A stretch of 20,335 nucleotides of DNA from HyVt-560 sp964577195 (GTDB lineage: Bacteria; Pseudomonadota; Gammaproteobacteria; UWMA-0217). The translations under genes were made by a program, and so were the position numbers. Positions 5,441-13,811 of the stretch are shown here, piece after piece. Position 1 is the stretch's first letter, and the number at the start of each line of letters is the position of its first letter. The notes beneath the pieces are model-generated. The model made no database searches, had not been told where the DNA came from, and saw only the letters and a list, made by a program, of their open reading frames with translations. The stretch covers positions 1-20,335 of the forward strand of contig CAZNYF010000030.1 in assembly GCA_964577195.1 (NCBI GenBank), read 5' to 3'.

Positions 5441-6739
5441 TTAACCAACCTTAAATGGGTCGCGCAGGATAATCGTCTCTACTCTATCCGGGCCAGTTGA
5501 AATAATGTCGATTGGGGTTTCGATTAACGCTTCAAGACGCTTTAAATACGACTTGGCATTGTCAGGCAATGTCTCATATTCCGTTGCACCGACGGTGGAC
5601 TCACTCCAACCTGGCACTTCCTCATAAACACATTCAAGATCATCATATTCTTCGATGCGCACAGGTGGCGCATCCAGAATCTCACCATTCAATTTGTAAG
5701 CAGTGCAGATCTTCAGCGTTTCAAAACCATCCAGCACATCCAGTTTAGTCAGACACAAGCCTGTCATGCTGCTGATTGCAGCGGCACGTCTTAGCGCCAC
5801 CACATCGACCCACCCACAACGTCTTGGGCGACCGGTGGTTGTGCCAAATTCATGACCACGTTTAGCCATTCTCTCGCCCACTTCATCAAACAATTCTGTT
5901 GGGAACGGGCCAGCGCCAACGCGCGTGGTATAGGCTTTGGTGATCCCTAGAACATAGTCGATATCTTTTGGACCAACGCCTGTTCCCGTGCAAGCTCCAC
6001 CGCTTGTTGGGCTGGATGAAGTTACAAACGGGTAAGTACCGTGATCGATATCCAGCAACGCGCCTTGCGCGCCTTCGAACAAAACATCCGCATTTTGTTT
6101 TTTCAGTTTATGTAGTATCCCGGTAACATCAGCGGCCATTGGTTTTAATGCCTCGGCATATCCCTGGCACAATTCAAGCACTTCCTGATAATCGACTTTT
6201 TCGGCTTTGAAATAATGTTCCAGCGCAAAATTGTGGTATTCGATCACTTCTTTCAACTTATTCGCAAAACGAGTTTCATCGAATAAATCACCAAAACGTA
6301 ATCCGCGGCGTGAAATTTTATCTTCGTAGGCTGGGCCGATGCCGCGACCTGTCGTACCAATCGCTTTTTTGCCACGTGCTACTTCGCGCGCCATATCCAG
6401 TGACACATGGTATGGGAGAATCAGCTGGCAAGCAGTCGAGATTTTAAGTCGATCACGTACGGGAACCCCGGCCTCTTCGAGCATGGCAATTTCTTTTAGC
6501 AATGCGTCGGGGGCCAGCACTACGCCGTTACCAATCATGCACTCGACACCCTCGCGCAAAATGCCTGAGGGGATTAAGTGTAAAGCGGTGGTTTTACCAT
6601 CAATGACCAACGTATGACCAGCGTTGTGACCGCCTTGAAAACGGGTTACCGCAGCGGCTTTTTCGGTGAGCAAATCGACAATCTTACCTTTGCCTTCATC
6701 GCCCCACTGGCTACCGGTTATGACAACGAATGCACCCAT
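5441..6739 (-). CDS. purA: Adenylosuccinate synthetase
   Basis: PurA joins IMP and aspartate using GTP to make adenylosuccinate, the first committed step to AMP. The 432-residue length is standard. Seen: WGDEGKGK (12-19) with catalytic Asp14, GGHNAGHT (36-43) with His42, GTTGRGIGPAYEDK (128-141), and TTTGRPRRCGWVD near the C-terminus for IMP and GTP contacts. The start codon overlaps the hisZ stop by one base (TAATG), and AGGAG lies inside the end of hisZ, so translation is coupled. It is the last gene of the hflK-hflC-yjeT-hisZ-purA operon, a common arrangement in Gammaproteobacteria. It converges on the SirB1 gene with only 20 bases between them, and I see no terminator there. Confidence 0.98.
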   Translation of the reverse strand: MGAFVVITGSQWGDEGKGKIVDLLTEKAAAVTRFQGGHNAGHTLVIDGKTTALHLIPSGILREGVECMIGNGVVLAPDALLKEIAMLEEAGVPVRDRLKISTACQLILPYHVSLDMAREVARGKKAIGTTGRGIGPAYEDKISRRGLRFGDLFDETRFANKLKEVIEYHNFALEHYFKAEKVDYQEVLELCQGYAEALKPMAADVTGILHKLKKQNADVLFEGAQGALLDIDHGTYPFVTSSSPTSGGACTGTGVGPKDIDYVLGITKAYTTRVGAGPFPTELFDEVGERMAKRGHEFGTTTGRPRRCGWVDVVALRRAAAISSMTGLCLTKLDVLDGFETLKICTAYKLNGEILDAPPVRIEEYDDLECVYEEVPGWSESTVGATEYETLPDNAKSYLKRLEALIETPIDIISTGPDRVETIILRDPFKVG

Positions 6740-7923
6740 TACTCAATCTCCTGTACGGCCCACTGGCCATCTTGATTTACGAGTCTGCGAGTACAACCCA
6801 GCTCTTGCGGGCCTGCTTGCCCATCCAGCGCGGTAACAACTCGCTCGCCCATGTCGCGCAGCTTCGTAATTTCAGTTGCCAGATCAGCATCATCATTGGC
6901 AGGCGCCCAGATGAGACCAGTATGACTGGCAAAATCAACGTGTGATAGCTGCTGTAAAATTTTCAAATCGACGCTAAACCCTACCGCTGGGCGAGATTTA
7001 CCGAAGAACTTACCTATTCCATCGTAGCGACCACCTCTGGCTACTTCACGACCTTCACCAGAAACATAGGCGGTATAAACCACACCAGTTTCATAATGAT
7101 ATCCGCTAAGCTCTGCAAGATCATAATTGAGCTTCGCTTCGGGGTAATGCTGCTCGACCATCTTGCCAAGCTTTTCCATCTGATCCAGGTGCAGAACAAT
7201 ATTATCGCCACCAAACTTCAGTATCTCTCGTGCTTGCTTAATGACACTGGCATCGCCGTTTAGCATCGCCAACTCTGACAAGCCAGTTTTTGCTTCCTCG
7301 GTGAGTTCCAACTGATCTAGCCAGACATTAATTTCCGGAACGGCTTTGCGTTGTAACATTTCAAACAAAATTTCAGTCTGCTCGTCCGAGAGCCCGGCGC
7401 TGGCAGAAATATCTCGATAAATCCCTGCGTGACCCAGATCCAGATGCACAGATTCAATACCACAGGTTTTGAGCGTCTCAAGCAGCAGCAGCAAAATCTC
7501 TCTGTCACTGGCATAACCGGCATGACCATAAAGCTCCGCCCCAACCTGAATAGGGCTACGACTACCGCTCAAACCCTTGGGTCTAGTGTTTAATACAGTA
7601 CCAATATAGCAAAGACGAGAAGGTACCTCGCTTTGTAAACGGTTGGCATCAATGCGCGCGACCTGCGGCGTCATATCCGCCCTAACACCCATCATGCGGC
7701 CAGAAATCTGATCGGTAATTTTAAAGGTCTGCAGATCCAGGTCCGAGCCTGTCCCTGTCAACAACGAGTCCAGATATTCAATCAATGGAGGCATCACCAA
7801 ATCGTAGCCCCAACTGCTATATAGATCGATCAGCTTGCGCCGTGCACTCTCCAGCCAGCGTGCCTTTTCTGGCAACGCTTCATCAATCCCATCCGGGAGT
7901 ATCCAGCGATCATTGGGGGTCAT
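6739..7923 (-). CDS. hisZ: ATP phosphoribosyltransferase regulatory subunit
   Basis: HisZ is a histidyl-tRNA synthetase paralogue that cannot aminoacylate. It forms the regulatory subunit with the short form of HisG for the first step of histidine synthesis. The 394-residue protein shows DRWILPDGIDEALP (5-18), RADMTPQVAR (81-90) and ARGGRYDGI in the C-terminal half. It lacks the anticodon-binding domain, as expected for HisZ rather than HisS. Its presence implies a short-form HisG elsewhere in the genome, not in this window. It lies between the DUF2065 gene and purA, in the operon conserved among Gammaproteobacteria that use the HisZ system. Confidence 0.96.
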   Translation of the reverse strand: MTPNDRWILPDGIDEALPEKARWLESARRKLIDLYSSWGYDLVMPPLIEYLDSLLTGTGSDLDLQTFKITDQISGRMMGVRADMTPQVARIDANRLQSEVPSRLCYIGTVLNTRPKGLSGSRSPIQVGAELYGHAGYASDREILLLLLETLKTCGIESVHLDLGHAGIYRDISASAGLSDEQTEILFEMLQRKAVPEINVWLDQLELTEEAKTGLSELAMLNGDASVIKQAREILKFGGDNIVLHLDQMEKLGKMVEQHYPEAKLNYDLAELSGYHYETGVVYTAYVSGEGREVARGGRYDGIGKFFGKSRPAVGFSVDLKILQQLSHVDFASHTGLIWAPANDDADLATEITKLRDMGERVVTALDGQAGPQELGCTRRLVNQDGQWAVQEIE

Positions 7924-7943
7924 GGTGGTAGTTCTGTGGGTGG

Positions 7944-8132
7944 TTAGCGAATCCAGAAAATGAGCCCTATGCCAGCAATCATCGACAACAATCCCATCAC
8001 CCGTAAATTGGGCTCAGGGATATTTTCGATCTGACGCATGCTTTGCTTAAAACCTCGTGGCGAGAGAAATGGCAGTAACCCTTCAATGACCAATACCAAT
8101 GCAATCGCCTTTATCAGGTCAGACCAATCCAT
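7944..8132 (-). CDS. yjeT: DUF2065 small membrane protein (YjeT-like)
   Basis: A 62-residue protein with two hydrophobic segments (about 7-25 and 43-61) and the conserved IEGLLPFLSPRGFKQ stretch between them, typical of DUF2065/YjeT. The function is unknown. In E. coli yjeT also sits between hflC and purA, and the same order here supports the call. It starts 22 bases after hflC and ends 20 bases before hisZ, so it is co-transcribed. Confidence 0.9.
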   Translation of the reverse strand: MDWSDLIKAIALVLVIEGLLPFLSPRGFKQSMRQIENIPEPNLRVMGLLSMIAGIGLIFWIR

Positions 8133-8154
8133 TCTTTATGTGGGTTGTGGGTTG

Positions 8155-9015
8155 TTACTTGCCATGCGCATTACCAAAGTACTTAAAGAACTCGGAATTC
8201 GGGTCGAGCACCATTAAATCTCGCTTGTTATTAAAGGATTTCCGATAAGCTTCCATGCTGCGGTAAAAATCATAAAATTTGGTATTTTTACCATAAGCGC
8301 CAGCATAAATTTCAGCTGCTTTTGCATCGCCTTCACCACGACTTTCCTGCGATTCTTTGTAAGCATTCGCGAGAATAACCGTACGTTTGCGATCGGCTGA
8401 TGCACGAATCCGCTCAGATTCTTCTCTGCCTTTAGCGCGTAGCTCTTTGGCAATCCGCGCCCGCTCGGCACGCATCCGTTGGTAAACAGACTCACTGACC
8501 TCATCCGGCAGGTCGATTCGACTGATTCGGACATCGACTACATCAATACCCAAGTCGCGCGCCAGCTCCTGAGAGATCGTGTTGATGGAGCTCATAATCT
8601 CACTACGCTCACCAGAAACGGTCTGCTGAATGGTTCGCTTGGCAAATTCGTTACGTAAACCATCTTTGATGATCTGCGCCAAACGTGCCTGTGCATTCGC
8701 CTCAATTCCACGGGTTGAACGATAATACTGACCAACATTATCAATCCGCCATTTCACGAAAAAATCGACCGTTACGTTCTTCTTTTCGACGGTTAGAAAT
8801 CGTTCAGGTTGCGCATCCAAGGTTAAAATACGTGAATCAAATTTGCGCACGTTATTCACAAACGGCCATTTAAAATGCAAGCCAGGCTGTAAATTATCGT
8901 CCTTGATTTCACCTAGACTAAATAACAGTGCCTTGTCTCGCTCATCAATCGTATAAGCCGTTGAAGACACAATGAATGCGGCAAGAACCGCAAGAATAAT
9001 TAGAATTTTACTCAT
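8155..9015 (-). CDS. hflC: HflC, membrane protease modulator
   Basis: HflC pairs with HflK in a large SPFH/prohibitin-type complex that surrounds the FtsH protease and controls its access to membrane substrates. The 286-residue protein has one N-terminal transmembrane segment (3-21), then the SPFH domain (YTIDERDKALLFSLGEI, PGLHFKWPFV). A charged coiled-coil region follows with RAERARIAKELRAKGREES. A final alanine/lysine-rich part, ending SNNKRDLMVL-like, is typical of the family. The ATG lies two bases after the hflK stop, with AAGGGAG inside the hflK end. The product length is slightly below E. coli HflC (334), which has a longer C-terminal region. Confidence 0.95.
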   Translation of the reverse strand: MSKILIILAVLAAFIVSSTAYTIDERDKALLFSLGEIKDDNLQPGLHFKWPFVNNVRKFDSRILTLDAQPERFLTVEKKNVTVDFFVKWRIDNVGQYYRSTRGIEANAQARLAQIIKDGLRNEFAKRTIQQTVSGERSEIMSSINTISQELARDLGIDVVDVRISRIDLPDEVSESVYQRMRAERARIAKELRAKGREESERIRASADRKRTVILANAYKESQESRGEGDAKAAEIYAGAYGKNTKFYDFYRSMEAYRKSFNNKRDLMVLDPNSEFFKYFGNAHGK

Positions 9016-9017
9016 GA

Positions 9018-10151
9018 CTATCGATTCTCCCTTCCGCTACGTGTCGGACGACCTGAGGACCTTGTACTCGCTGGAGCGCTACCGCTGTTAATGCCCTGTG
9101 CTTGAAATGCTGGTGAATTCGCTGAGGAGGCTTGACCCGATGAGATCAGTTTATCCAAAGGTAAATACATCATGCTGTTACCGCCTTTGGAATCAACGAC
9201 AACCTTGCTGGTGTTCGAGAAAACAGTTTCCACTGTTTCCAGATACATCCGTTTACGAGTGACTTCAGGGGCTTTTTCATATTCCTCACGCAACTGGCTA
9301 AATCGAGCAACATCACCTTGTGATTCTGCAACGACTTGTTCACGATACCCTGCGGCCTGCTCGGTTACCCGTGCCGCTTCGCCTCGCGCTTGCGGGATGA
9401 TGCCGTTGGAGTAAGTTTCTGCCTCGTTAACGAAACGAATATTATCCTCTCGTGCCTTGATCGCATCGTTAAATGCATCCTGCACCTGCTCTGGCGGTTG
9501 CGATTGCTGTAAGTTAACAGTAGTCACTATCAATCCAGACTGATAAATATCAAGCATGCTTTGAGTAAGCTCTTTGGTAACAGCGGCAATTTGTGGACGT
9601 CCTTCGTTCAGAACAAAATCCATTTTTTGTTTACCGACAGCTTCGCGTAATGCACTTTGCACCGCTTGTTGCAGGGACTCTACTGGAGAGCGCACCTGGA
9701 AAACAAAATCTTCAGCATTTTTGATCCGGTATTGCGCGGCCAGCTCGATATCAACGATATTTTCATCCTGAGTCAACATCGTTGAACGCATCTGAAAACT
9801 CTGCACCTGATCGACGTCAACCAGTTCGACTTTTTCAATCGGTGTTGGCAAATGCCAATGCGGGCCAGGTTCCGTGACTGATTGAAACTCACCAAAACGC
9901 AAGACCAGCGCACGCTCACCCTCGTTGACGATATAAAAGCCTGAAGCTATCCAAATAATCAGGCCCAGCACCAGCACTCCCAGCAATCCCGCTGAGCCTG
10001 CCTTACCAGCACCACCACTACCACCGATACCACTAAGCTTACCGGTTATCTTTTTCAGGATTTCGTCGATATCGGGTGGTCCCTGACGGTTTTTGTCACC
10101 ACCGCCCCAAGGGTCTTTATTGTTGTCGCCACCTGGTTGATTCCAAGGCAT
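9018..10151 (-). CDS. hflK: HflK, membrane protease modulator
   Basis: HflK is the partner of HflC in the FtsH-regulating SPFH complex. Seen in 377 residues: a glycine- and proline-rich cytoplasmic N-terminus beginning MPWNQPGGDNNKDPWGGG, one transmembrane segment (about 55-73), the SPFH domain (YIVNEGERALVLRFGEF, 73-89; PGPHWHLPTPIEKVE), a long helical coiled coil, and a disordered Ser/Arg-rich tail ending RSGRENR. CGGAG lies a few bases before the ATG. It leads the hflK-hflC-yjeT-hisZ-purA operon. The hfq and hflX genes that commonly precede hflK are absent; the upstream gene is polA, 327 bases away, with a palindromic repeat between. Confidence 0.96.
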   Translation of the reverse strand: MPWNQPGGDNNKDPWGGGDKNRQGPPDIDEILKKITGKLSGIGGSGGAGKAGSAGLLGVLVLGLIIWIASGFYIVNEGERALVLRFGEFQSVTEPGPHWHLPTPIEKVELVDVDQVQSFQMRSTMLTQDENIVDIELAAQYRIKNAEDFVFQVRSPVESLQQAVQSALREAVGKQKMDFVLNEGRPQIAAVTKELTQSMLDIYQSGLIVTTVNLQQSQPPEQVQDAFNDAIKAREDNIRFVNEAETYSNGIIPQARGEAARVTEQAAGYREQVVAESQGDVARFSQLREEYEKAPEVTRKRMYLETVETVFSNTSKVVVDSKGGNSMMYLPLDKLISSGQASSANSPAFQAQGINSGSAPASTRSSGRPTRSGRENR

Positions 10152-10202
10152 GATTGCTCCGTTTATTAAATTGGGTGCCGATTAATGCGCACGTACAAGG
10201 GG

Positions 10203-10231
10203 ATTTTATGATGATCGAATCGATCCCGCAA
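10203..10231 (-). promoter_or_regulatory. Possible hflK operon promoter
   Basis: On the minus strand TTGCGG (10231-10226) and TAAAAT (10208-10203) are separated by 17 bases, a plausible sigma-70 pair with a strong -10 and a weak -35. The predicted start gives a leader of about 45 bases before hflK. Not verified by anything else. Confidence 0.35.
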
Positions 10232-10320
10232 TAACTCTGATAGGTTTTATGCTTTATTTTGCTCTTAGCGGAGGGAATATTGCCTTTAAAAAGACGAAAA
10301 ATTAACAGCAGATCCACTGC

Positions 10321-10481
10321 TTCTATACATATTAATAGAGTCGTAGCGGGAGCGATTCAGGTGCACGAGATTTTGACTACAAAATATGGGCGTTTAGTTA
10401 TTCTAAATAACGATATCTTTGGTTAAAAGATTGCGCGCCTGAAGCGATCGCAGTAGACATCTCCTTATGGATGGATAACTA
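10321..10481. repeat. Palindromic intergenic repeat, family A, copy 2
   Basis: Second copy of the element at 1791-1954, about 85% identical from 10340 onward by hand alignment, with 23 central bases identical (10389-10411). The right terminus (TTATGGATGGATAACTA, 10465-10481) matches the other copy's end, while the left end (about 10321-10339) is diverged and its boundary uncertain. The last three bases form the polA stop codon. In the 327-base polA-hflK gap, the remaining part 10152-10320 holds only the possible hflK promoter. A polA readthrough transcript would fold this element into a long hairpin. Confidence 0.72.
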
Positions 10482-13187
10482 ATGCGCTTCATCCCAGTTG
10501 TTACCCACTCCGGATTCAGCAACCAGAGGCACATCCAACTCGGCAACTTTTGCCATTCGCCCGGAGACATCGCTGGCCAATTGATCCGCAGCAGATTCAT
10601 CCACTTCAAAAACCAGCTCATCGTGGACTTGCATTATCATCAGGGCAGACGGACACCCTGCTTTCAGCCAGTCATGCACATCTAGCATCGCAAGCTTAAT
10701 AATATCGGCGGCAGTCCCCTGCATCGGCGCATTGATGGCGGTGCGCTCGGCATATTTTCGTCGCTGTGCATTACGGGCTTTGATTTCTGGTAAATACAGT
10801 CGCCGTCCATACACAGTTTCAACGTATCCCTGCTCTTTCGCCAGCTCGCGGGTGTCATCCATGTAGCGCTTCACACCCGGGTAGCGTGCAAAATACAGCT
10901 CCACGTATGCCTGAGCTTCCTGATTACTGATTTTGAGTTGCTTTGCCAAACCAAACGCAGACATGCCGTAAATCAGGCCGAAGTTAATGGCTTTGGCAGC
11001 ACGACGATCATCATCTGAAACGGAATCTGGTGTACCACCAAAAACTTCGGCCGCGGTAGCGCTGTGGATATCAACACCTTCAGCAAACGCTTTCAACAAT
11101 GTCTCATCGCCAGAGAGATGCGCCATGATACGTAACTCAATTTGCGAATAGTCGATAGCGACGATCTTACGCCCCTGAGGTGCGCTGAATGCTTGGCGAA
11201 TACGTCGGCCAATCGCAGTGCGAATAGGGATGTTTTGCAGATTCGGGTTACTCGATGACAGCCTGCCGGTGGAGGCGACCGCCTGATGATAGGAGGTATG
11301 TACTCGTCCGGAAACGGCATCAATTTGCTTAGGCAGCTTGTCAAGGTAAGTCGATTTCAGCTTGCTCAAGCTGCGATGTTCCAAAATTACTTTGGGTAGC
11401 TCATATTCGTTCGCCAGTTCCTGCAACACATCTTCCGCAGTCGAGGGCTGACCTTTCGGGGTTTTGCGGATTACCGGCAGATTGAGCTGATCGAAGAGAA
11501 TTTCCTGCAATTGCTTGGGCGAACCCAGATTGAATTCAGTGTCTGCAAGATCAAAGGCTTGCTGTTGAATCTCCACCAGCCGCGCCGCAACTTCCTGACC
11601 TTGGCGAGATAATTCAGGCGCATCCACGTACACACCATTGCGCTCAATCCGGGATAGTACCGTGATCAGCGGCAGCTCGATATCTTCATAAAGCTTTCGC
11701 TGTCGATCAAGCTTCTCTAACTGCGGCCAGAACTTCTGATGCAGCCGCAACGCCATGTCGGCATCTTCTGCGGCATACGGCGTCGCCTGTTCCAGCGACA
11801 CCTGATTAAAAGTAATTTGCTTCTTGCCCTTACCTGCCACATCTTCAAAATGAATATTGGTATGGCTAAGAAATTTTTCGCACAGCGCATCAAGGTTATG
11901 GCGCGAAGAGACGGAATCGAGCACATAAGATTCCAGCATAGTATCGTGACGGATTCCCTGTAAATGAATACCTTGCCGGACTAACACACTGCGATCGTAT
12001 TTGAGATTATGTCCCAGCTTGGCGATATCGGGGTTTTCCAAAATCGGTTTGAGCTGCTTCAATACCGAAGCCATATCGAGTTGCTCTGGCGCATCCATAT
12101 AATCGTGCGCCAGCGGTAAATAGGCCGCTTCGCCGGGTGTAACAGAAAACGACATCCCGACCAGATCAGCCTCCATATAGTGCAGGCTGGTAGTTTCAGT
12201 ATCGAACGCAAAGACCTCGGATTTTTCCAATTTCCCAATCCACTCATCCAGGTCTTTCTGGGTGGTGATCGCTACGTAATTGGTTTCAATACTCTCTTGT
12301 TCAACCGTTTCAGCACTACTTTCCCCACCGTCACTTAGTTCCTCCAACCAGGATTTAAATTCCAGATCGCGGTACAGCTCGGTCAGTTTATCTTTTCGAG
12401 GCGGTTTAAGCTTCAGGTCATCCAGTGATTCTTTGAGCGGCACGTCGAGTTTGATGGTGACCAGCTCCCGCGACAACGGTAGTCGATCCAATGCTTCGCG
12501 AAGATACTCGCCAACCTTGCCTTTAATCTCTCCGGATTTCTCCATAATCACATCGAGATTACCGTGCGTTTCCAGCCACTTGGCGGCTGTCTTGGGACCC
12601 ACTTTATCCACCCCGGGCACGTTATCGACTTTATCTCCGATGAGCGTCAGGTAATCCACAATTTGTTCCGGTTTAACCGCAAATTTCTCGATCACGCCTT
12701 CGCGCCCCATCACCACATTGGTCATGGTATTGATCAGCGTGACATACGGATTGACCAGCTGCGCCATATCCTTATCGCCGGTGGAAATCAACACATCGCG
12801 CTGTTGTCTAGTCGCCGCATCCGCGAGCGTGCCGATGACGTCATCTGCCTCAACACCCAGCTCCACAATCATGGGTAAACCAAGCGCTTCGACCAACCGG
12901 TGCAACGGCTTTATCTGATCACGCAAATCATCAGGCATGGGTGGTCGAGTCGCTTTGTATTCAGGATAAAGATCGTCGCGAAAGGTTTTGCCCTTGGCAT
13001 CAAAAATCACCACCATATGGCTTGGTTGATAATCGTTGAGCATCTTTTTCAGCATCGCAATAACGCCTCGAACTGCGCCTGTTGGCCGACCATCCGAAGT
13101 TGCAAGATCAGGAAGCGCATGAAATGCGCGGTACAGGTAGGATGAGCCGTCTACCAGAATAATAGGTGGGGAATCACTGCCGGACAT
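10479..13187 (-). CDS. polA: DNA polymerase I
   Basis: A full-length 902-residue Pol I for Okazaki fragment maturation and excision repair. All three domains look intact. The 5'-3' exonuclease is at about 1-290 (DGSSYLYRAFHA 13-24, VEADDVIGT 112-120, STGDKDMAQLV 135-145, GDKVDNVPGV 184-193). The 3'-5' exonuclease begins with FAFDTETTSL (326-335), with Asp329 and Glu331 preserved. The polymerase has DYSQIELR (679-686), RRAAKAINFGLIYG (728-741) and MQVHDELVFEV (852-862). The start at 13187 has AAAGG about 11 bases upstream. The protein ends NNWDEAH, matching the usual C-terminus, so the repeat abutting its stop codon did not truncate it. The glutaredoxin-like gene lies 34 bases upstream on the same strand. 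Confidence 0.98.
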   Translation of the reverse strand: MSGSDSPPIILVDGSSYLYRAFHALPDLATSDGRPTGAVRGVIAMLKKMLNDYQPSHMVVIFDAKGKTFRDDLYPEYKATRPPMPDDLRDQIKPLHRLVEALGLPMIVELGVEADDVIGTLADAATRQQRDVLISTGDKDMAQLVNPYVTLINTMTNVVMGREGVIEKFAVKPEQIVDYLTLIGDKVDNVPGVDKVGPKTAAKWLETHGNLDVIMEKSGEIKGKVGEYLREALDRLPLSRELVTIKLDVPLKESLDDLKLKPPRKDKLTELYRDLEFKSWLEELSDGGESSAETVEQESIETNYVAITTQKDLDEWIGKLEKSEVFAFDTETTSLHYMEADLVGMSFSVTPGEAAYLPLAHDYMDAPEQLDMASVLKQLKPILENPDIAKLGHNLKYDRSVLVRQGIHLQGIRHDTMLESYVLDSVSSRHNLDALCEKFLSHTNIHFEDVAGKGKKQITFNQVSLEQATPYAAEDADMALRLHQKFWPQLEKLDRQRKLYEDIELPLITVLSRIERNGVYVDAPELSRQGQEVAARLVEIQQQAFDLADTEFNLGSPKQLQEILFDQLNLPVIRKTPKGQPSTAEDVLQELANEYELPKVILEHRSLSKLKSTYLDKLPKQIDAVSGRVHTSYHQAVASTGRLSSSNPNLQNIPIRTAIGRRIRQAFSAPQGRKIVAIDYSQIELRIMAHLSGDETLLKAFAEGVDIHSATAAEVFGGTPDSVSDDDRRAAKAINFGLIYGMSAFGLAKQLKISNQEAQAYVELYFARYPGVKRYMDDTRELAKEQGYVETVYGRRLYLPEIKARNAQRRKYAERTAINAPMQGTAADIIKLAMLDVHDWLKAGCPSALMIMQVHDELVFEVDESAADQLASDVSGRMAKVAELDVPLVAESGVGNNWDEAH

Positions 13188-13221
13188 GGAGAAACCTTTG
13201 GTCGATGTCTACTGCTGAAGA

Positions 13222-13602
13222 TTAGGTTTGAACGGGTGTAGAACCGAAACGGTTTTCCAGATACGTAATAATATCTGAAGACTCGTACATCCATTGAGTG
13301 TCGCCACCTTCATCAATCCGCAAACAAGGCACCTTGATTTCGCCACCCTCAGTGAACAACGTCTCGCGATGAGGGTTGCTCTTTGCGTCGCGTAGCTCTA
13401 CAGGGATATTCAAACGACGCATTGCTCGTCGCGTTTTAACACAAAACGGGCAGGCGTAAAATTGATAAAGAGAGAGACTTTTTGCAGCCTCGTCAACTGC
13501 CTGTTGATCCTCGGACGACCGTGTTGCGGGCTTGGGGCGGGTTAAAAAATCTCCCAGAATAATAAGACGACCAAGGCCATTACGAACTGCTTTTACAATC
13601 AT
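13222..13602 (-). CDS. Glutaredoxin-like thiol-disulfide protein
   Basis: A 126-residue protein. An N-terminal amphipathic or membrane-associating stretch (about 1-20) and a charged linker come first. A glutaredoxin/GST N-terminal-like thioredoxin fold follows: LYQFYACPFCVKTRRAMRRL with the CPFC active site (Cys51, Cys54), then the KVPCLRID cis-proline segment (about 90-97), then YESSDIITYLENRF, which matches the glutathione-binding end of the fold. It probably reduces disulfides or glutathione adducts; the partner is unknown. The spacing of 34 bases suggests an operon with polA. The ribosome binding site is weak. A family of glutaredoxins with such N-terminal extensions is widespread in Proteobacteria, but I cannot assign a symbol. 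Confidence 0.85.
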   Translation of the reverse strand: MIVKAVRNGLGRLIILGDFLTRPKPATRSSEDQQAVDEAAKSLSLYQFYACPFCVKTRRAMRRLNIPVELRDAKSNPHRETLFTEGGEIKVPCLRIDEGGDTQWMYESSDIITYLENRFGSTPVQT

Positions 13603-13637
13603 AGAACCAACATTTAAGGAAAGATGGAATGGTGATG

Positions 13638-13643
13638 ATTATA
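13638..13643 (-). promoter_or_regulatory. Possible -10 box for the glutaredoxin-polA unit
   Basis: A consensus TATAAT reads on the minus strand 35 bases before the glutaredoxin-like start codon. No good -35 hexamer is visible at 16-18 bases, so the call rests on the -10 alone. Confidence 0.4.
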
Positions 13644-13767
13644 CGGATGTATAGCAGTGATGCATAAATATCATAGTATTTAGTCAGTAACCTGCCTAAA
13701 CCTTTTCAAAACTACTTTACCCTCCTATTGATTGACTCCGAATGCTTAAATTAAAAAAATCTGGCAT

Positions 13768-13795
13768 AAAAAAACCGGCAAATGCCGGTTTTTTT
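13768..13795 (-). terminator. Intrinsic (bidirectional-looking) terminator
   Basis: Seven A, CCGGCA, AA, TGCCGG and seven T form a perfect stem with a small AAAT loop and a T-tract on either strand. It lies 16 bases past the stop of the CsgG-like lipoprotein gene, so that gene is its natural client. It also insulates the glutaredoxin-polA unit from upstream transcription. Confidence 0.9.
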
Positions 13796-13811
13796 ACGCA
13801 GTGCTAAGAGG

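Noticed and set aside
10117..10317. A 66-codon frame upstream of and into hflK
   Set aside because: It overlaps the well-supported hflK start in another frame and resembles no known protein.
12280..12654. A 124-codon Ser-rich frame antisense to polA
   Set aside because: The low-complexity Ser/Leu composition is what the complement of the Glu/Asp-rich polA linker gives.
13204..13215. GATGTCTACTGC, complementary to a 12-base stretch of the family A repeat (10450-10461), before polA
   Set aside because: Only 12 bases match and the neighbouring bases do not continue the repeat; a relic is possible but chance is not excluded.
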